Shown here: positions 1 through 8,359 of the stretch, one piece after another
How the letters are laid out: each line of letters begins with the position of its first letter
How positions within the stretch are numbered: the first letter of the stretch is position 1
Position numbers and translations under genes: made by a program
The notes under the pieces: model-generated
The model's database searches: none
What the model was told of the DNA's origin: nothing
What the model saw: only the letters and a program-made list of their open reading frames with translations
Source: Cladosporium sp. IMV 00045
Taxonomy: Eukaryota > Ascomycota > Dothideomycetes > Cladosporiales > Cladosporiaceae
NCBI GenBank assembly: GCA_001931905.2
Contig: MSJI02000373.1
Span: 1 to 17,186, forward strand
Length of the DNA: 17,186 nt
Direction: 5' to 3'

Positions 1-150
1 GTTCTTTTCACCAATCTCCCTGCAGGCGTTTGTGGTGATGTCTGTTGTGTCGACTAGAGGATGACCGGGAGGCGAGACCGGCTTGTGAGATGAGATAAGA
101 TGAGCAGCCGGAGCAGATGGCGTTTTCGTCATTGCTCTTCCTGAAACGCT

Positions 151-175
151 TGACTTGACTCGACTTGACTTGATT
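151..175. repeat. TGACT pentamer tandem repeat, about five copies
   Basis: Five consecutive pentamers follow TGACT, with single-base changes in the third (CGACT) and last (TGATT) copies. It is a short microsatellite in non-coding DNA. No function can be assigned. Confidence 0.7.
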
Positions 176-290
176 TGTGATTGAGAGTGGGAAGAGAGGA
201 TACTGCTTACTTTTGCTGCATTTTTTACTCCACTTGGTTTGTTGGTCGCTTGTTGCTAGGGTTTTTCTCATACTTTGCTCTGTCCACTCT

Positions 291-313
291 CATCCTCATC
301 CTCATCCTCATCT
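291..313. repeat. CATCCT hexamer tandem repeat
   Basis: Nearly four copies of CATCCT lie in a CT-rich stretch of the plus strand. It is a simple microsatellite outside any supported gene. Confidence 0.7.
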
Positions 314-1159
314 TTCTATCCCTTTGCCCGTCTCTCCCCTTCAGGTCAGCGAATCGGACTCAGCGTCAATATCAACACTCCCGCGTTTCTCCGTCTTGAC
401 CTCAACCCCGGGTGCCCAACCCCTCGGCAGTAGTGTCCTTCTTCCACGATCCGTCTCTGGTTTCAGCATGCGGACATCTGTGGGCCGCAAGCCGGTGAGT
501 GATGAGTCGGTCGAGTTGGTTCGATCAGGCACACGTGCATCGAGGCGAGGGATGTCTGTGTGCGGCGGGGTGGTCGAAAAGGGTGCGTGGATGTTCCGTA
601 AGGGCGATCCAACTTGTCATCATCATATATATGTTTTTGTGTGTGTGATCGCAGAGGTCAGGAAGCAGTTCGGACACTCTCGTACAGCGTATGTGTACAG
701 TACAACCACACAGTCTTGCTACCCGCACTACTGCTAGACAGATGGCAGAAGTGAGGCCTTCCCCCACGCATGTACGTACACGTGGCTCATAGAGGCAATC
801 AGGTACATGTGTAGACCTTGAGAGCAGTCGTTGTACCTGGTGAACCGTCCTCCGGTGGTATGTGTTGTTACCGGGTTGGCGTGCACACCGGATTACCCTT
901 CCTGGGTAATTTCCTACCACCAAGTCGACCGCAGGATGCTGCAGAAAGAGAGTGAGGCGGGTGGGCGGCTCTTCCGCCTGCACGCACGAAGGCACATGCA
1001 CGAGCTTACCTTATTATTACCCGAGTTCGGAGTGGAAATGTCGCTTGGTGCAAAGCGAGAAGGACGCGTCTCCGGTGAGGCGAGGAGGATTAAAAGCAGG
1101 GACTTGCCACAAATAACAATTGTTTGCGTGCGTGTATACATTTATGCCCGACAAGAAAG

Positions 1160-1260
1160 ACGACGAGGACGACGACGTCAATCCCATGCCAGTTTGCTAG
1201 GCAACAACAACGAGGACGACGACGACGACAACAACAATGACAACGTAAATCCCATCCCAC
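1160..1260. repeat. GAC/AAC-rich imperfect direct repeat
   Basis: Two GAC-rich runs each start with a shared ACGAGGACGACGAC word and are followed by related words (GTCAATCCCATGCCA at the end of the first, GTAAATCCCATCCCA at the end of the second). This suggests a local duplication that later diverged by expansion of GAC and AAC triplets. Translation would give Asp/Asn or Arg runs, but no convincing coding frame contains it. Confidence 0.5.
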
Positions 1261-2105
1261 TTTATGACCGGGCCGCGTATAACAGCGGCAGGCTAGAGGC
1301 TTGGGAGTGTGTAGTTGTCCGCCTTTGATTTGCGACGAGATCAAAGGAAGTCATGCTGGAAGGTAGTGACTGTAGATCTCAGGTAGAGCTGCAGTAGTAC
1401 AGTAGGTAGGCGTAGGCACAAAGGGATCGATCGTGAAAGGAAAATTGGCTTCAAGTGATGAATGGTTGGCTCGCTTGCTTGTCCGCGTTCCTTGGGTTTA
1501 ATCATCCCACGCCTTGCAGCAGCTAGAAGGTCCGGTAGCAATCCGCGGACGGATGGAAGGCCAGCAGGGTTGACATCAGCAAGAATACCCATTTGATGAT
1601 ATATTGCCCACATTGCCTTCCTCATCACATTACAGAGAAGTTTAGTCAACCCGGCCGAATTACAACACATCAGGATTGCTGGCCAAGCTACTTGCCACGC
1701 GCTCATCACGGCCAGAAGTGAACCATGGATGGTGGCGGAAGTCGGGGTTAAGTAACATGTAATTGCCTTGCCCTGCCTGGCCTGACGCTCTCCCAACTTC
1801 CGCGCCCTCTCTGCGCCTGCCAGCCTGCCATCCTTCTCTAGGAGGTAATCACCAATCCAACTGGCGCTGCGGCATCAGCCTTTTCTTAGCTTGCACGCTC
1901 GCTCGCCCTCCCGCCCACGTCCGAAATCAAGCACTCCAACACCTCGAGGAGCCTTTCTGTCGCCCACTTCCGCCTCTTCTCTCTTCTCTGGTTCACTTGC
2001 TCTCTCTCACCAACTCTTCTCTCAACCGTATAGAAACCTCTCAATCCCCGAGCGAAGTCGACCCCTCCATTACCATCGCCCACCACCCACCCCGAACCTC
2101 ACACC

Positions 2106-2168
2106 ATGGATTTGCTCAGCTTTCCCAACTCGCAAGTCCAGTCTTGTGCGCGCCTGCCGATGAATTGA
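2106..2168 (+). other. 20-codon ORF with near-ideal start context (possible uORF)
   Basis: The start has the context CACACCATGG, the best fungal/eukaryotic start context in the left flank. The frame runs 20 codons and ends at TGA (2166-2168). It lies upstream of a TATA-like word, so whether it is in the phosphatase transcript depends on the start site of transcription. If transcribed it would act as an upstream ORF, or it could be a first coding exon of something I cannot recognise. The encoded peptide matches nothing I know. Confidence 0.25.
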
Positions 2169-2199
2169 TTCTCCCCCTCAACCTTGCGACACGTTCGAG

Positions 2200-2208
2200 A
2201 TAAATATA
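2200..2208 (+). promoter_or_regulatory. TATA-like element upstream of the phosphatase gene
   Basis: ATAAATATA stands out in an otherwise GC-balanced region and is followed by an A/C-rich stretch that would suit a transcription start. It sits about 375 bases before the chosen start codon, which would give a 5' UTR of roughly 340 nt. The assignment rests only on the word and its position. Confidence 0.3.
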
Positions 2209-2432
2209 CAAGAATCCAAACAGCGACCGCCGAACAAGAACACACTTCGATCACCCCAGTACCTTTACCACACGCAAGATCCGAGTCTCGCGACCGAACA
2301 ACAGAGCTCGGAGACTTTTGCGACTTTTGAGGAAGTTGCTCACGTGGGCTGCGATTCCACGGCTGCTCTGCTGCAACACCAGGCTTTCACTGCAGGGCCA
2401 TTTTGCGCGCGCTTTGAGGTGGGACTTCTCGA

Positions 2433-2450
2433 ATGCTCTATTTGTTCTAA
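2433..2450 (+). promoter_or_regulatory. Five-codon upstream ORF in the phosphatase leader
   Basis: This is the only ATG I find between the TATA-like word and the main start codon. It opens a five-codon frame that ends at TAA, in a different frame from the main protein. If the leader starts near 2220-2250, this short uORF would be translated or scanned past before the main start and could damp expression. Confidence 0.35.
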
Positions 2451-2584
2451 GCAATAGGACATTACAGCTTTTCTTCTCTCTTCAGACTCGGACGGCTGGC
2501 TTTTTGAGATTTGTCTTTTTTCGACTTATACTATACGCGACACTCGAGTCGACAGCTTACTATACATCACCAAGGCACAGCACA

Positions 2585-3634
2585 ATGGCTTCGCCTCAAG
2601 AAACCGAGACCATGCACCAGGATCCGCACGCCGAGATTGCGGTCTCATCCACAGAGGATACGATCATGACCGATGCGGACAATGGCGCAATCGATCACGC
2701 TCTGGAGGCAGCAACTCAACCTCTCACCTTGTCATCGGAATCGACAGAAGTCGCGTTCGATGACAGCACCGGGTTCAAATCGAGACCGCCTTCACCACCG
2801 ACTCGCCCGGACTCTCCAGACGTGGACTACCCTCTACGCCTGCACCCTACAATTCCGCCGCCCAATTACGGTGCTGTCATCGCTCACAAGGTCTTCCGCT
2901 CAGCCTTCCCTCAGGACCGTAACATGGAATTCCTCGAATCGCTGGGCGTGAGGAGCTTGCTGTGCTTCGTCGAAACTGAACCCAGCGAGGGTTACTCGAA
3001 CTTCGTGCAAACCAAGGGAGTCTCTCGGTTCCGCGTCGACATCTCGCCCAACAAAGAAGGCAAGGTGAAGAGCTCGATCGACTCGATTTGCGAAGCGCTC
3101 TTGATCGTTCTGGACGCCGCGAATTACCCTCTGTACATCCACTGCAACCAAGGCCGCCACAGAACGGGCTGCGTCATCGCCTGCCTGCGCAAAGTCCAAG
3201 GCTGGCCCATCGAGGCCATCACAGCGGAGTACGAGACTTACGCCAATCCGAAAGCGCGCGAAGGCGATTTGGAACTCATCAGAAACGTCTTCCAGCCAGA
3301 GTCACTCCTGGACTACGCAAAGCAGCACGGGCAATTCGAGCACCGTCCCTCCTTGGTGCCGCTCCTGCACTCGGGACTTCTGGACCTTGAGAAATTCGTC
3401 CGCGTCCTCGGATCAACCGACGGCATCAGGCCTTCGAATGAAAGCCTGAAATCCGAGGCCAGCAAACCGGACAGTGGCGTTGATCTCTCGGGCAGCAGCA
3501 CTGTGGATCCGACAATGCTGACTGAGGGTCCCTTGAAGCTCGATGCGCGCGAGTCCGAAGTCTCCATCATGGAGTGTGGGCCCATGTCGCCTCCTGTGAG
3601 TGTGGAGACGGATGGGATGGAGTACATGGGTTGA
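2585..3634 (+). CDS. Siw14-like atypical dual-specificity phosphatase (PFA-DSP family)
   Basis: Predicted 349-residue cytosolic phosphatase without introns. Residues about 80-250 form the plant-and-fungi atypical dual-specificity phosphatase domain. The P-loop HCNQGRHRTG has catalytic Cys187 and Arg193, in the C(X5)R spacing of the family. It is preceded by a NKEG motif resembling the NKEP of yeast Siw14, and followed by a conserved helix and a YANPKAR segment resembling the FAFPKAR of Siw14. Yeast Siw14 (281 residues) removes the 5-beta phosphate of inositol pyrophosphates, and the wider family was first annotated as tyrosine phosphatases. The N-terminus (1-79) and the tail after about 255 are Ser/Pro/Glu-rich and probably disordered, with several SP/TP sites. 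The start is the first in-frame ATG (context CACAATGG). The frame stays open upstream to a stop at 2201 but contains no other ATG. Family placement is firm. Substrate is an inference, and an Oca1-type protein is the main alternative. Confidence 0.88.
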   Translation: MASPQETETMHQDPHAEIAVSSTEDTIMTDADNGAIDHALEAATQPLTLSSESTEVAFDDSTGFKSRPPSPPTRPDSPDVDYPLRLHPTIPPPNYGAVIAHKVFRSAFPQDRNMEFLESLGVRSLLCFVETEPSEGYSNFVQTKGVSRFRVDISPNKEGKVKSSIDSICEALLIVLDAANYPLYIHCNQGRHRTGCVIACLRKVQGWPIEAITAEYETYANPKAREGDLELIRNVFQPESLLDYAKQHGQFEHRPSLVPLLHSGLLDLEKFVRVLGSTDGIRPSNESLKSEASKPDSGVDLSGSSTVDPTMLTEGPLKLDARESEVSIMECGPMSPPVSVETDGMEYMG

Positions 3635-4489
3635 GACTCTGTCATCTCCCTCATACTTAAATTGAAAGGACATGGGCGAAAAGTGTCATGCGCGGGTCGG
3701 GGTATTACGAAACCTCACATCAAAAAAGGCGTTTTGAACAAGGCTTACGGGAATGGCTGAGTTTCTTTTTGACGATTAGCGACGGCGCTGGTTGGAACTT
3801 GCTTACTTTTTGGCGAACTCACGGCCATGCCAGGAATGGACACTTGGGTTTAGACGGCAGATTTGGGGAACTCACGAGTGATCATGAAAGTCTTGGGATG
3901 AGGCGTCTTGTGCTTTTTCTACTTGCGTTGGGATGAGGTCAAATCGCACTCCGCTTCTTCCAGGCTGGCGGTTAGAAATGGGTTGTATTCTTGGTATTAC
4001 TTTGTAATGCAAGACGTATGATGTTGGTGCTGCTGGGTCTAGTTTTAGGCCTGTGGCGATCTTTCATTTACCTAGGTACCGTTCATCCCGAGTCATGTGT
4101 GTTTTGCCAATGAATTCTCTCACCAACTCTCGGTATATCGTTGAGCCATGATCAAGTTGTCATTGAATGCTGTTCCTATTGTGATCTTTCTATTGTGCAT
4201 CATGCGCCTGAGGCTGATCGCCAATTGGGCCTCTTATTGGCAGGCTTTCGAAACGCCGCTATTTCCGGGGACCCTTCCCTGGCGATCAACAAAGAATAGC
4301 AAGGCAAGAAAGTCACTTCTGATAACTTGACCTGATACCATCTAACTTCACTTCACCATTCTTGCATCTCACTTACACATGACAACAACTACCTCTCTTC
4401 TACCAACAAATCTGTGAATATACACACCCTCCCACAACAACTGGCAACACCACACACCCCCTCCAACCCAGCCGTGGAGAGAGCGAGAA
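3635..4489. other. Intergenic region between phosphatase and ima1-like genes
   Basis: These 855 bases should hold the 3' UTR of the phosphatase and the promoter and 5' UTR of the ima1-like gene, since both genes run rightward. I see a 10-bp perfect palindrome TACCTAGGTA (4069-4078), and A/C-rich sequence from about 4340 to 4480 typical of fungal leaders. The short open frames inside have no recognisable product, and I see no convincing coding exon. Confidence 0.6.
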
Positions 4490-6721
4490 ATGGACCTCCT
4501 CCTCCGCCGCATCAAATGCCACTTCTGCGGCGCGCGCTCCTCCCACGCCAAATCCTCCGGTATCCGCAGCTTCCAATGCGCCTCGTGCGAAGCGCACAAC
4601 TACCTCGACCCCTCGGGCAACATCGCCGACACGCCCTGGAGCGCCGCCGCGCCCAACCCGCAAGCGCTCGACAAGCCGCAGAAAGTGTTCGAGAGCTTCA
4701 CGCGCGACGCCGCCTCCGACCCGGCGCGAGGCCACCAGACGCAGCAGATTTTCTGCGACGCTTGCTTGCGGAATCAGAGGATCTACAACGAGGCCCTGGC
4801 GAATTACCTCCCCGACGAGGACCACCCGCAGTACGCCGAGTACGAGCGCGCGCTGCCGGAGTGGAAGCGCGAGCTGGAGAAGCGGTATCCGCAGATTTGC
4901 ACTGCGTGTGCGCCGAGGGCGCAGCTGAAGATCAATCGCGCGGATTACTATGGGGTCATGAATAATTTGAACAGAGCGCAGTTGTTGCAGGGGAGCAATA
5001 GTCGGAGGAGAGGGGTGAGTCCCGGGCCCGTGGCGGAGTCGAGGGATGATTGGCACAAGAGGGGGATGAGGGGGTTGCTGGGGTTGTTTGGGCTGGTGAT
5101 GTGGGCGAGTATGCTGGTGCAGGTGGGTTGGCATGCTTATGGGATTTGGGAGACGTTTTTTGGGAGGATGGGGGATGGTGGTGGTGGTGCTGCTGCTGCT
5201 GCTGGGGAGGAGGATGGGTTGGCGCCGGGTATCACTCTGAGGAGCTGTTTGGCAGGCGCGTATCGACTTCGCTCGGACGAGAATTGCCATCGCCTGTTTG
5301 GCAGCTATATGCCGCAGGTCTTGCTGGTGAATCTGTGTCTCATCTGGTACAATCACGGTCTCAGGGCTTATTACAACCCGAAGATTCGCTACGATCACAT
5401 CTCCGGGCAGAAGCAGCATTTTTGGATTCAGTTTGTCGTCTTGGTCGTGCGGACTGGCTCGTTCCTGGGCCTCTCTGACCAGTCGCGCCTGAGCGAGATG
5501 AAATGGTCGCAGATCGTGGCCGTGCATGGAGCTACGATTGCGTTCATGCTTGGAGGGCGCTGGTTGAGCAGGAGCACGATTCAGATTCACAAGTGGCGTC
5601 TCAACAAGAAGATCATGCCGAAGCCGGAAGATCAGGACGTGCTTGGTCAGTATGCTGGCCCGGCGATGGAGAAGCACACGCCTAAAGCCTCTTCCAAGCT
5701 GCCTTTTGACATTCACGCAAAGAAACACAGGGAACCGTTTCCGATACATATGCTGGCGCCTCAGCGTTCGAGCTATGGGACTCAAATCTGGAACAGACAC
5801 TCTGGCGGTCCACCTCCTTCACCGCAAGGCTCCGACTCGACAGTTGGAGATCCGATGGAATTGGATACTGCTCCGCCTTCACAGTCACGCATGCCCGGCG
5901 CTCCTGACAACCGTAGATTTAACCCTCACGCGTCCACAGCCACCGGCCACCAGACACGTCCATCAAACGCCACGCAGCGCTTCGGTGCACCTCCACAACA
6001 AGGCTGGGAAGACATGCGCAGCAATCTCTTCTCCATCGAAGACGACATGCGCGCCCAGATCGAGCGCCAGAAATTCCAAGCAGCCCAGAACGCCCACAAA
6101 CTCGGCTACAACCCTCCAGTCGAGCAGTCTCCTTTCCGTGGCCGCCTGCCCCAAGCTCCCATGAGCATGGAACGTCGCCTGCGCAACCCCATCAGCCAAG
6201 TCCCGCAGTTCAAAGAACCGCCCGTAACCCAGCAGAAGAACTTCTTGGATCAAATGCGCGAGGGAATCGATAAAGGCAAGCCTTTCGGCCGCAACGCCAA
6301 CGCCAACACCGCCCCTCAACGCCGTCCCAACACCGCCAAGAGCGGCCCTCAAGAAGAAGACGACGACAACGCCTCCATCCTCTCCACCACCGAATTCTCC
6401 CCCGCCGCCGCTCGCACGCGCGGTAACCTCGACCTCCGCCCCTCGAGCTGGCAGTTGCCCAACGACCCTGCCGTGCAAGCCACGGGGCTGGAAGACTTGT
6501 TTGGCGGGCACAGTTTCCGTATCTCAGAGTCGCCTGAGCTCATGCCTCCGGATGCTGAAGGAAATAGGCGCGCGGCTCGCTCGGTGCCGCAGGGTACGAT
6601 TTGGACGTTGGGAGCGACGGCTGTGATGGTGGCGGTGGGGTGTTTTGTTTATAATGTGCCGGGGGTGAGGAGGTGGGTGTTTTTGGGGTTGTATGATTTT
6701 GTTGTTAGGTTGGGGTTGTGA
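4490..6721 (+). CDS. ima1: Ima1/Samp1 (TMEM201)-like inner nuclear membrane protein
   Basis: Single-exon gene for a predicted 743-residue integral protein of the inner nuclear membrane. The N-terminal Ima1 domain carries four CxxC pairs (Cys10/13, 30/33, 89/92, 137/140), the expected zinc-binding set. Hydrophobic segments at about 195-215, 275-291, 311-330, 342-362 and 704-723 are likely membrane spans. Between spans 4 and 5 is a roughly 340-residue Pro/Gln/Arg-rich, probably disordered region. In fission yeast, Ima1 works with Lem2 and Man1 in nuclear envelope organisation and chromatin attachment, and animal Samp1/NET5 links to the nucleoskeleton. The protein is longer than fission-yeast Ima1, mainly through the disordered region. 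A GGT4-GCT5 run gives Gly4-Ala5 at residues 230-238. The start has an A at -3 (GAAATGG) and puts the first CxxC at residue 10, as usual. Codon choice changes along the gene: C-ending at first, then G/T-rich at spans 1 and 5. It converges on the formyltransferase gene, with 254 bases between stops. Confidence 0.87.
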   Translation: MDLLLRRIKCHFCGARSSHAKSSGIRSFQCASCEAHNYLDPSGNIADTPWSAAAPNPQALDKPQKVFESFTRDAASDPARGHQTQQIFCDACLRNQRIYNEALANYLPDEDHPQYAEYERALPEWKRELEKRYPQICTACAPRAQLKINRADYYGVMNNLNRAQLLQGSNSRRRGVSPGPVAESRDDWHKRGMRGLLGLFGLVMWASMLVQVGWHAYGIWETFFGRMGDGGGGAAAAAGEEDGLAPGITLRSCLAGAYRLRSDENCHRLFGSYMPQVLLVNLCLIWYNHGLRAYYNPKIRYDHISGQKQHFWIQFVVLVVRTGSFLGLSDQSRLSEMKWSQIVAVHGATIAFMLGGRWLSRSTIQIHKWRLNKKIMPKPEDQDVLGQYAGPAMEKHTPKASSKLPFDIHAKKHREPFPIHMLAPQRSSYGTQIWNRHSGGPPPSPQGSDSTVGDPMELDTAPPSQSRMPGAPDNRRFNPHASTATGHQTRPSNATQRFGAPPQQGWEDMRSNLFSIEDDMRAQIERQKFQAAQNAHKLGYNPPVEQSPFRGRLPQAPMSMERRLRNPISQVPQFKEPPVTQQKNFLDQMREGIDKGKPFGRNANANTAPQRRPNTAKSGPQEEDDDNASILSTTEFSPAAARTRGNLDLRPSSWQLPNDPAVQATGLEDLFGGHSFRISESPELMPPDAEGNRRAARSVPQGTIWTLGATAVMVAVGCFVYNVPGVRRWVFLGLYDFVVRLGL
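5061..5092 (+). other. Predicted G-quadruplex motif in the ima1 coding strand
   Basis: Four G-runs of 5, 5, 4 and 3 bases (5061-5065, 5070-5074, 5080-5083, 5090-5092) are separated by loops of 4, 5 and 6 bases. This satisfies the usual G3+N1-7 rule. It lies on the non-template strand, so the mRNA carries it too. It encodes the approach to and start of the first membrane span. Confidence 0.6.
5177..5203 (+). repeat. GGT/GCT triplet repeat inside ima1
   Basis: Four GGT codons are followed by five GCT codons, in frame, giving Gly4-Ala5 (residues 230-238) in the loop after the first membrane span. Such runs are prone to length change between strains, and this one keeps the frame. Confidence 0.85.
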
Positions 6722-6975
6722 AAGGTTCTTTATGACGGGATTGTCTGGGTTTGTCGTTTGGGTTGGGTTGGCCTGGAGTGGCTTCTGTTTCAGCGTCTTT
6801 CCTCATTTCCGGTCGAAAGACTCCTTTGGATGGGAAGATCTCGTCTCTTGCTTATCATACTGGCTTTTGCATAGCGCACGATACCCCCTTTGCGCTACTG
6901 GGCGGGCATTCGATCTTATCGGATGGTTTGGATTTGTCTTTTGCATTAGAAATTCAATCGAGCTGGTCGTAATTA

Positions 6976-8359
6976 TCATCTCTCTACAGCTGTATCAAGA
7001 GATTCACTTTGAAACGAAGCCAACAAACCAGGCTTCTTTTTCTCCAGCATTTGAAGCAAAGCCTTCATTCCCTCTTCCTTCTTCCCACCATCCAGAGTGA
7101 TACCAGCTGGCGACACCACCTTGCCATCTTTCGTGGCAAACCCCACCCGCCATGGCTTCTCTTCTGGTTGCTGTGATGGGGCATGCCGGTAAATCATCAG
7201 CATGCCGCCCTTGACATTCTCGGGCGCAGACCACTCTTCAATTCGCCAAGGGCCCGTGAAAGCCGCCCGCGGAATCTCGAAGTCGACGGAATCAGCCTCA
7301 ACGACATTCTCACCCTTGTCAGCAAACGGCACACAAACCATCGCTCTCACCTCCCCCTTCCCCCTCCACAACCTCTCCAACACCCTATCCCTCAACACCA
7401 CCTCATCCGCATCCCACGCTTCCAAATCAAGCTCCCGATCCGCGGCCGAAAGTTTCGGCGCGTGCGCCAGCCTTTTTTCCTCAATCGTCCTCCCCTCCCT
7501 AACATCCCTCAGTGGCTCTACAAAAACCCCCTCCTCGACCCCCCTAACCAACATCCTCGCCCCTTCCTCCCCCAACCTCCTCAACAAACTTTCCACCGTC
7601 TCCTCCGCATCAATCGCCACCCCCGGCTCCTCGCTCTGCGTAAGCACAACCCCGTGATCGAATTTCGTCGGATGCATAGTCTGCAAACTCACGCCCGTGT
7701 GCGTGCGGCGGCGCAGCAGGGCGTGGTGGAGAGGTGCTGGACCGCGGAGGTCGGGGAGCAGGGAGGGGTGGAGGTTTAGACCGCCGTAGGTGGCGGAGGA
7801 GAGGATTCTGGCCGGCACGAGGAGGCCGAAAGAGACGGTGATGATTAGATTGGGCGACATGGGGGGCGTCCAGCGCGTGAAGGTGTCGAGTTGGTGCAGG
7901 GGGAGGGAGAGGTGCGTGGCGTGGGGTTTTATGGGGACTAATTAGTTTAGAGTCAGTGATTTGTTCTCCTGGTTTTAGCTGAATGTTCTGTTCCTGTCTC
8001 TGTTTTTTGACGATGGAATGGTTTTTTTGTTTTGTCTTGATTCATTGAAGAACAATAGGAAATAAGAATAAAAAATCTCACACACCTCCCTGCACCTTCT
8101 TCAACCCCCTACCAACGCGCTTGTCAGGTCTGCACACGACATCTATGCTCTCGATCTTGTCCGGTCGTCTCTCCTTGAGTTCGTGCAGAGCGCGCAGCGA
8201 GTATATGCTGAAATCGTCTGCGCCGCAGAAGAGGATTCGGAGGGGTTCATGTTGCTTTGTTGTTGCTGTTGTGCTTGACCATCTCGGTCTGATGTGGATG
8301 TGTCGCAGGTGGATTGAGAAGATTGGTTTTAAAGAGCGGGGTTGGAGGCGGGGTGGCAT
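6976..8359 (-). CDS. fmt1: Mitochondrial methionyl-tRNA formyltransferase
   Basis: Spliced minus-strand gene: exon 1 is 8359-8086 and exon 2 is 7937-6976, encoding 411 residues. The enzyme transfers the formyl group of 10-formyl-tetrahydrofolate to initiator Met-tRNA for mitochondrial translation initiation. The first 30 or so residues are rich in Arg and His and poor in acids, as in a mitochondrial targeting peptide. RILFCGADDF (41-50) is the first strand of the formyltransferase fold. The catalytic set is present as Asn146 and His148 in GGLNLHPSLLP, and Asp185 in FDHG, matching the N-x-H and later Asp of bacterial Fmt. The C-terminal part (from about 280) fits the tRNA-binding domain and is divergent, as usual in fungi. 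The start is a true ATG directly ahead of the targeting-like peptide. The splice joins G to TC, making Val92 followed by PIKPHA, and is the only nearby donor that keeps the frame. An alternative ATG in exon 2 (Met118) would lose the N-terminal third of the catalytic domain. Confidence 0.9.
7938..8085 (-). other. Intron in the formyltransferase gene
   Basis: On the minus strand a GTGTGT donor follows GGAG, and the acceptor is AATTAG. A CTGAC branch-site word (plus-strand 7952-7956) lies about 15 bases before the acceptor. The intron is 148 nt and AT-rich against its exons. Without removal the frame stops at 8078. Confidence 0.85.

Larger units (their letters stand above)
1..2197. other. Non-coding left flank, no gene supported
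   Basis: No reading frame here has a recognisable protein, and the open stretches are short, overlap on both strands and mostly lack an ATG start. The stretch contains a pentamer repeat (151-175), a CATCCT repeat (291-313), a cluster of GTAC tetramers (682-836), a small hairpin (ATTACCC 892-898 pairing with GGGTAAT 904-910) and a GAC/AAC-rich imperfect repeat (1160-1260). From about 1890 to 2100 the plus strand becomes pyrimidine-rich, as is common upstream of fungal genes. I read it as intergenic DNA plus the upstream promoter of the phosphatase gene. A poorly conserved or heavily spliced gene, or an untranslated RNA, cannot be excluded from sequence alone. Confidence 0.5.

Noticed and set aside
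1341..1796. 151-residue minus-strand open frame
   Set aside because: No recognisable domain, no conserved motif and a position in the upstream flank of another gene. It looks like a chance frame.
2204..2584. N-terminal extension of the phosphatase frame that looks like a mitochondrial targeting peptide
   Set aside because: The frame is open back to the stop at 2201, but it contains no ATG before 2585. The apparent start at 2318 is TTG, which is not credible here.
4400..5800. A 466-residue open frame on the minus strand
   Set aside because: It lies wholly over the ima1-like gene and its leader, has low-complexity Arg/Pro/His/Gln content and no domain. The plus-strand protein has four CxxC pairs and membrane spans that explain the region.
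6722..6975. Possible terminator or small gene between the converging ima1 and fmt1 genes
   Set aside because: Only 254 bases, which should be the two 3' UTRs. I saw no strong polyadenylation signal or coding frame to report.
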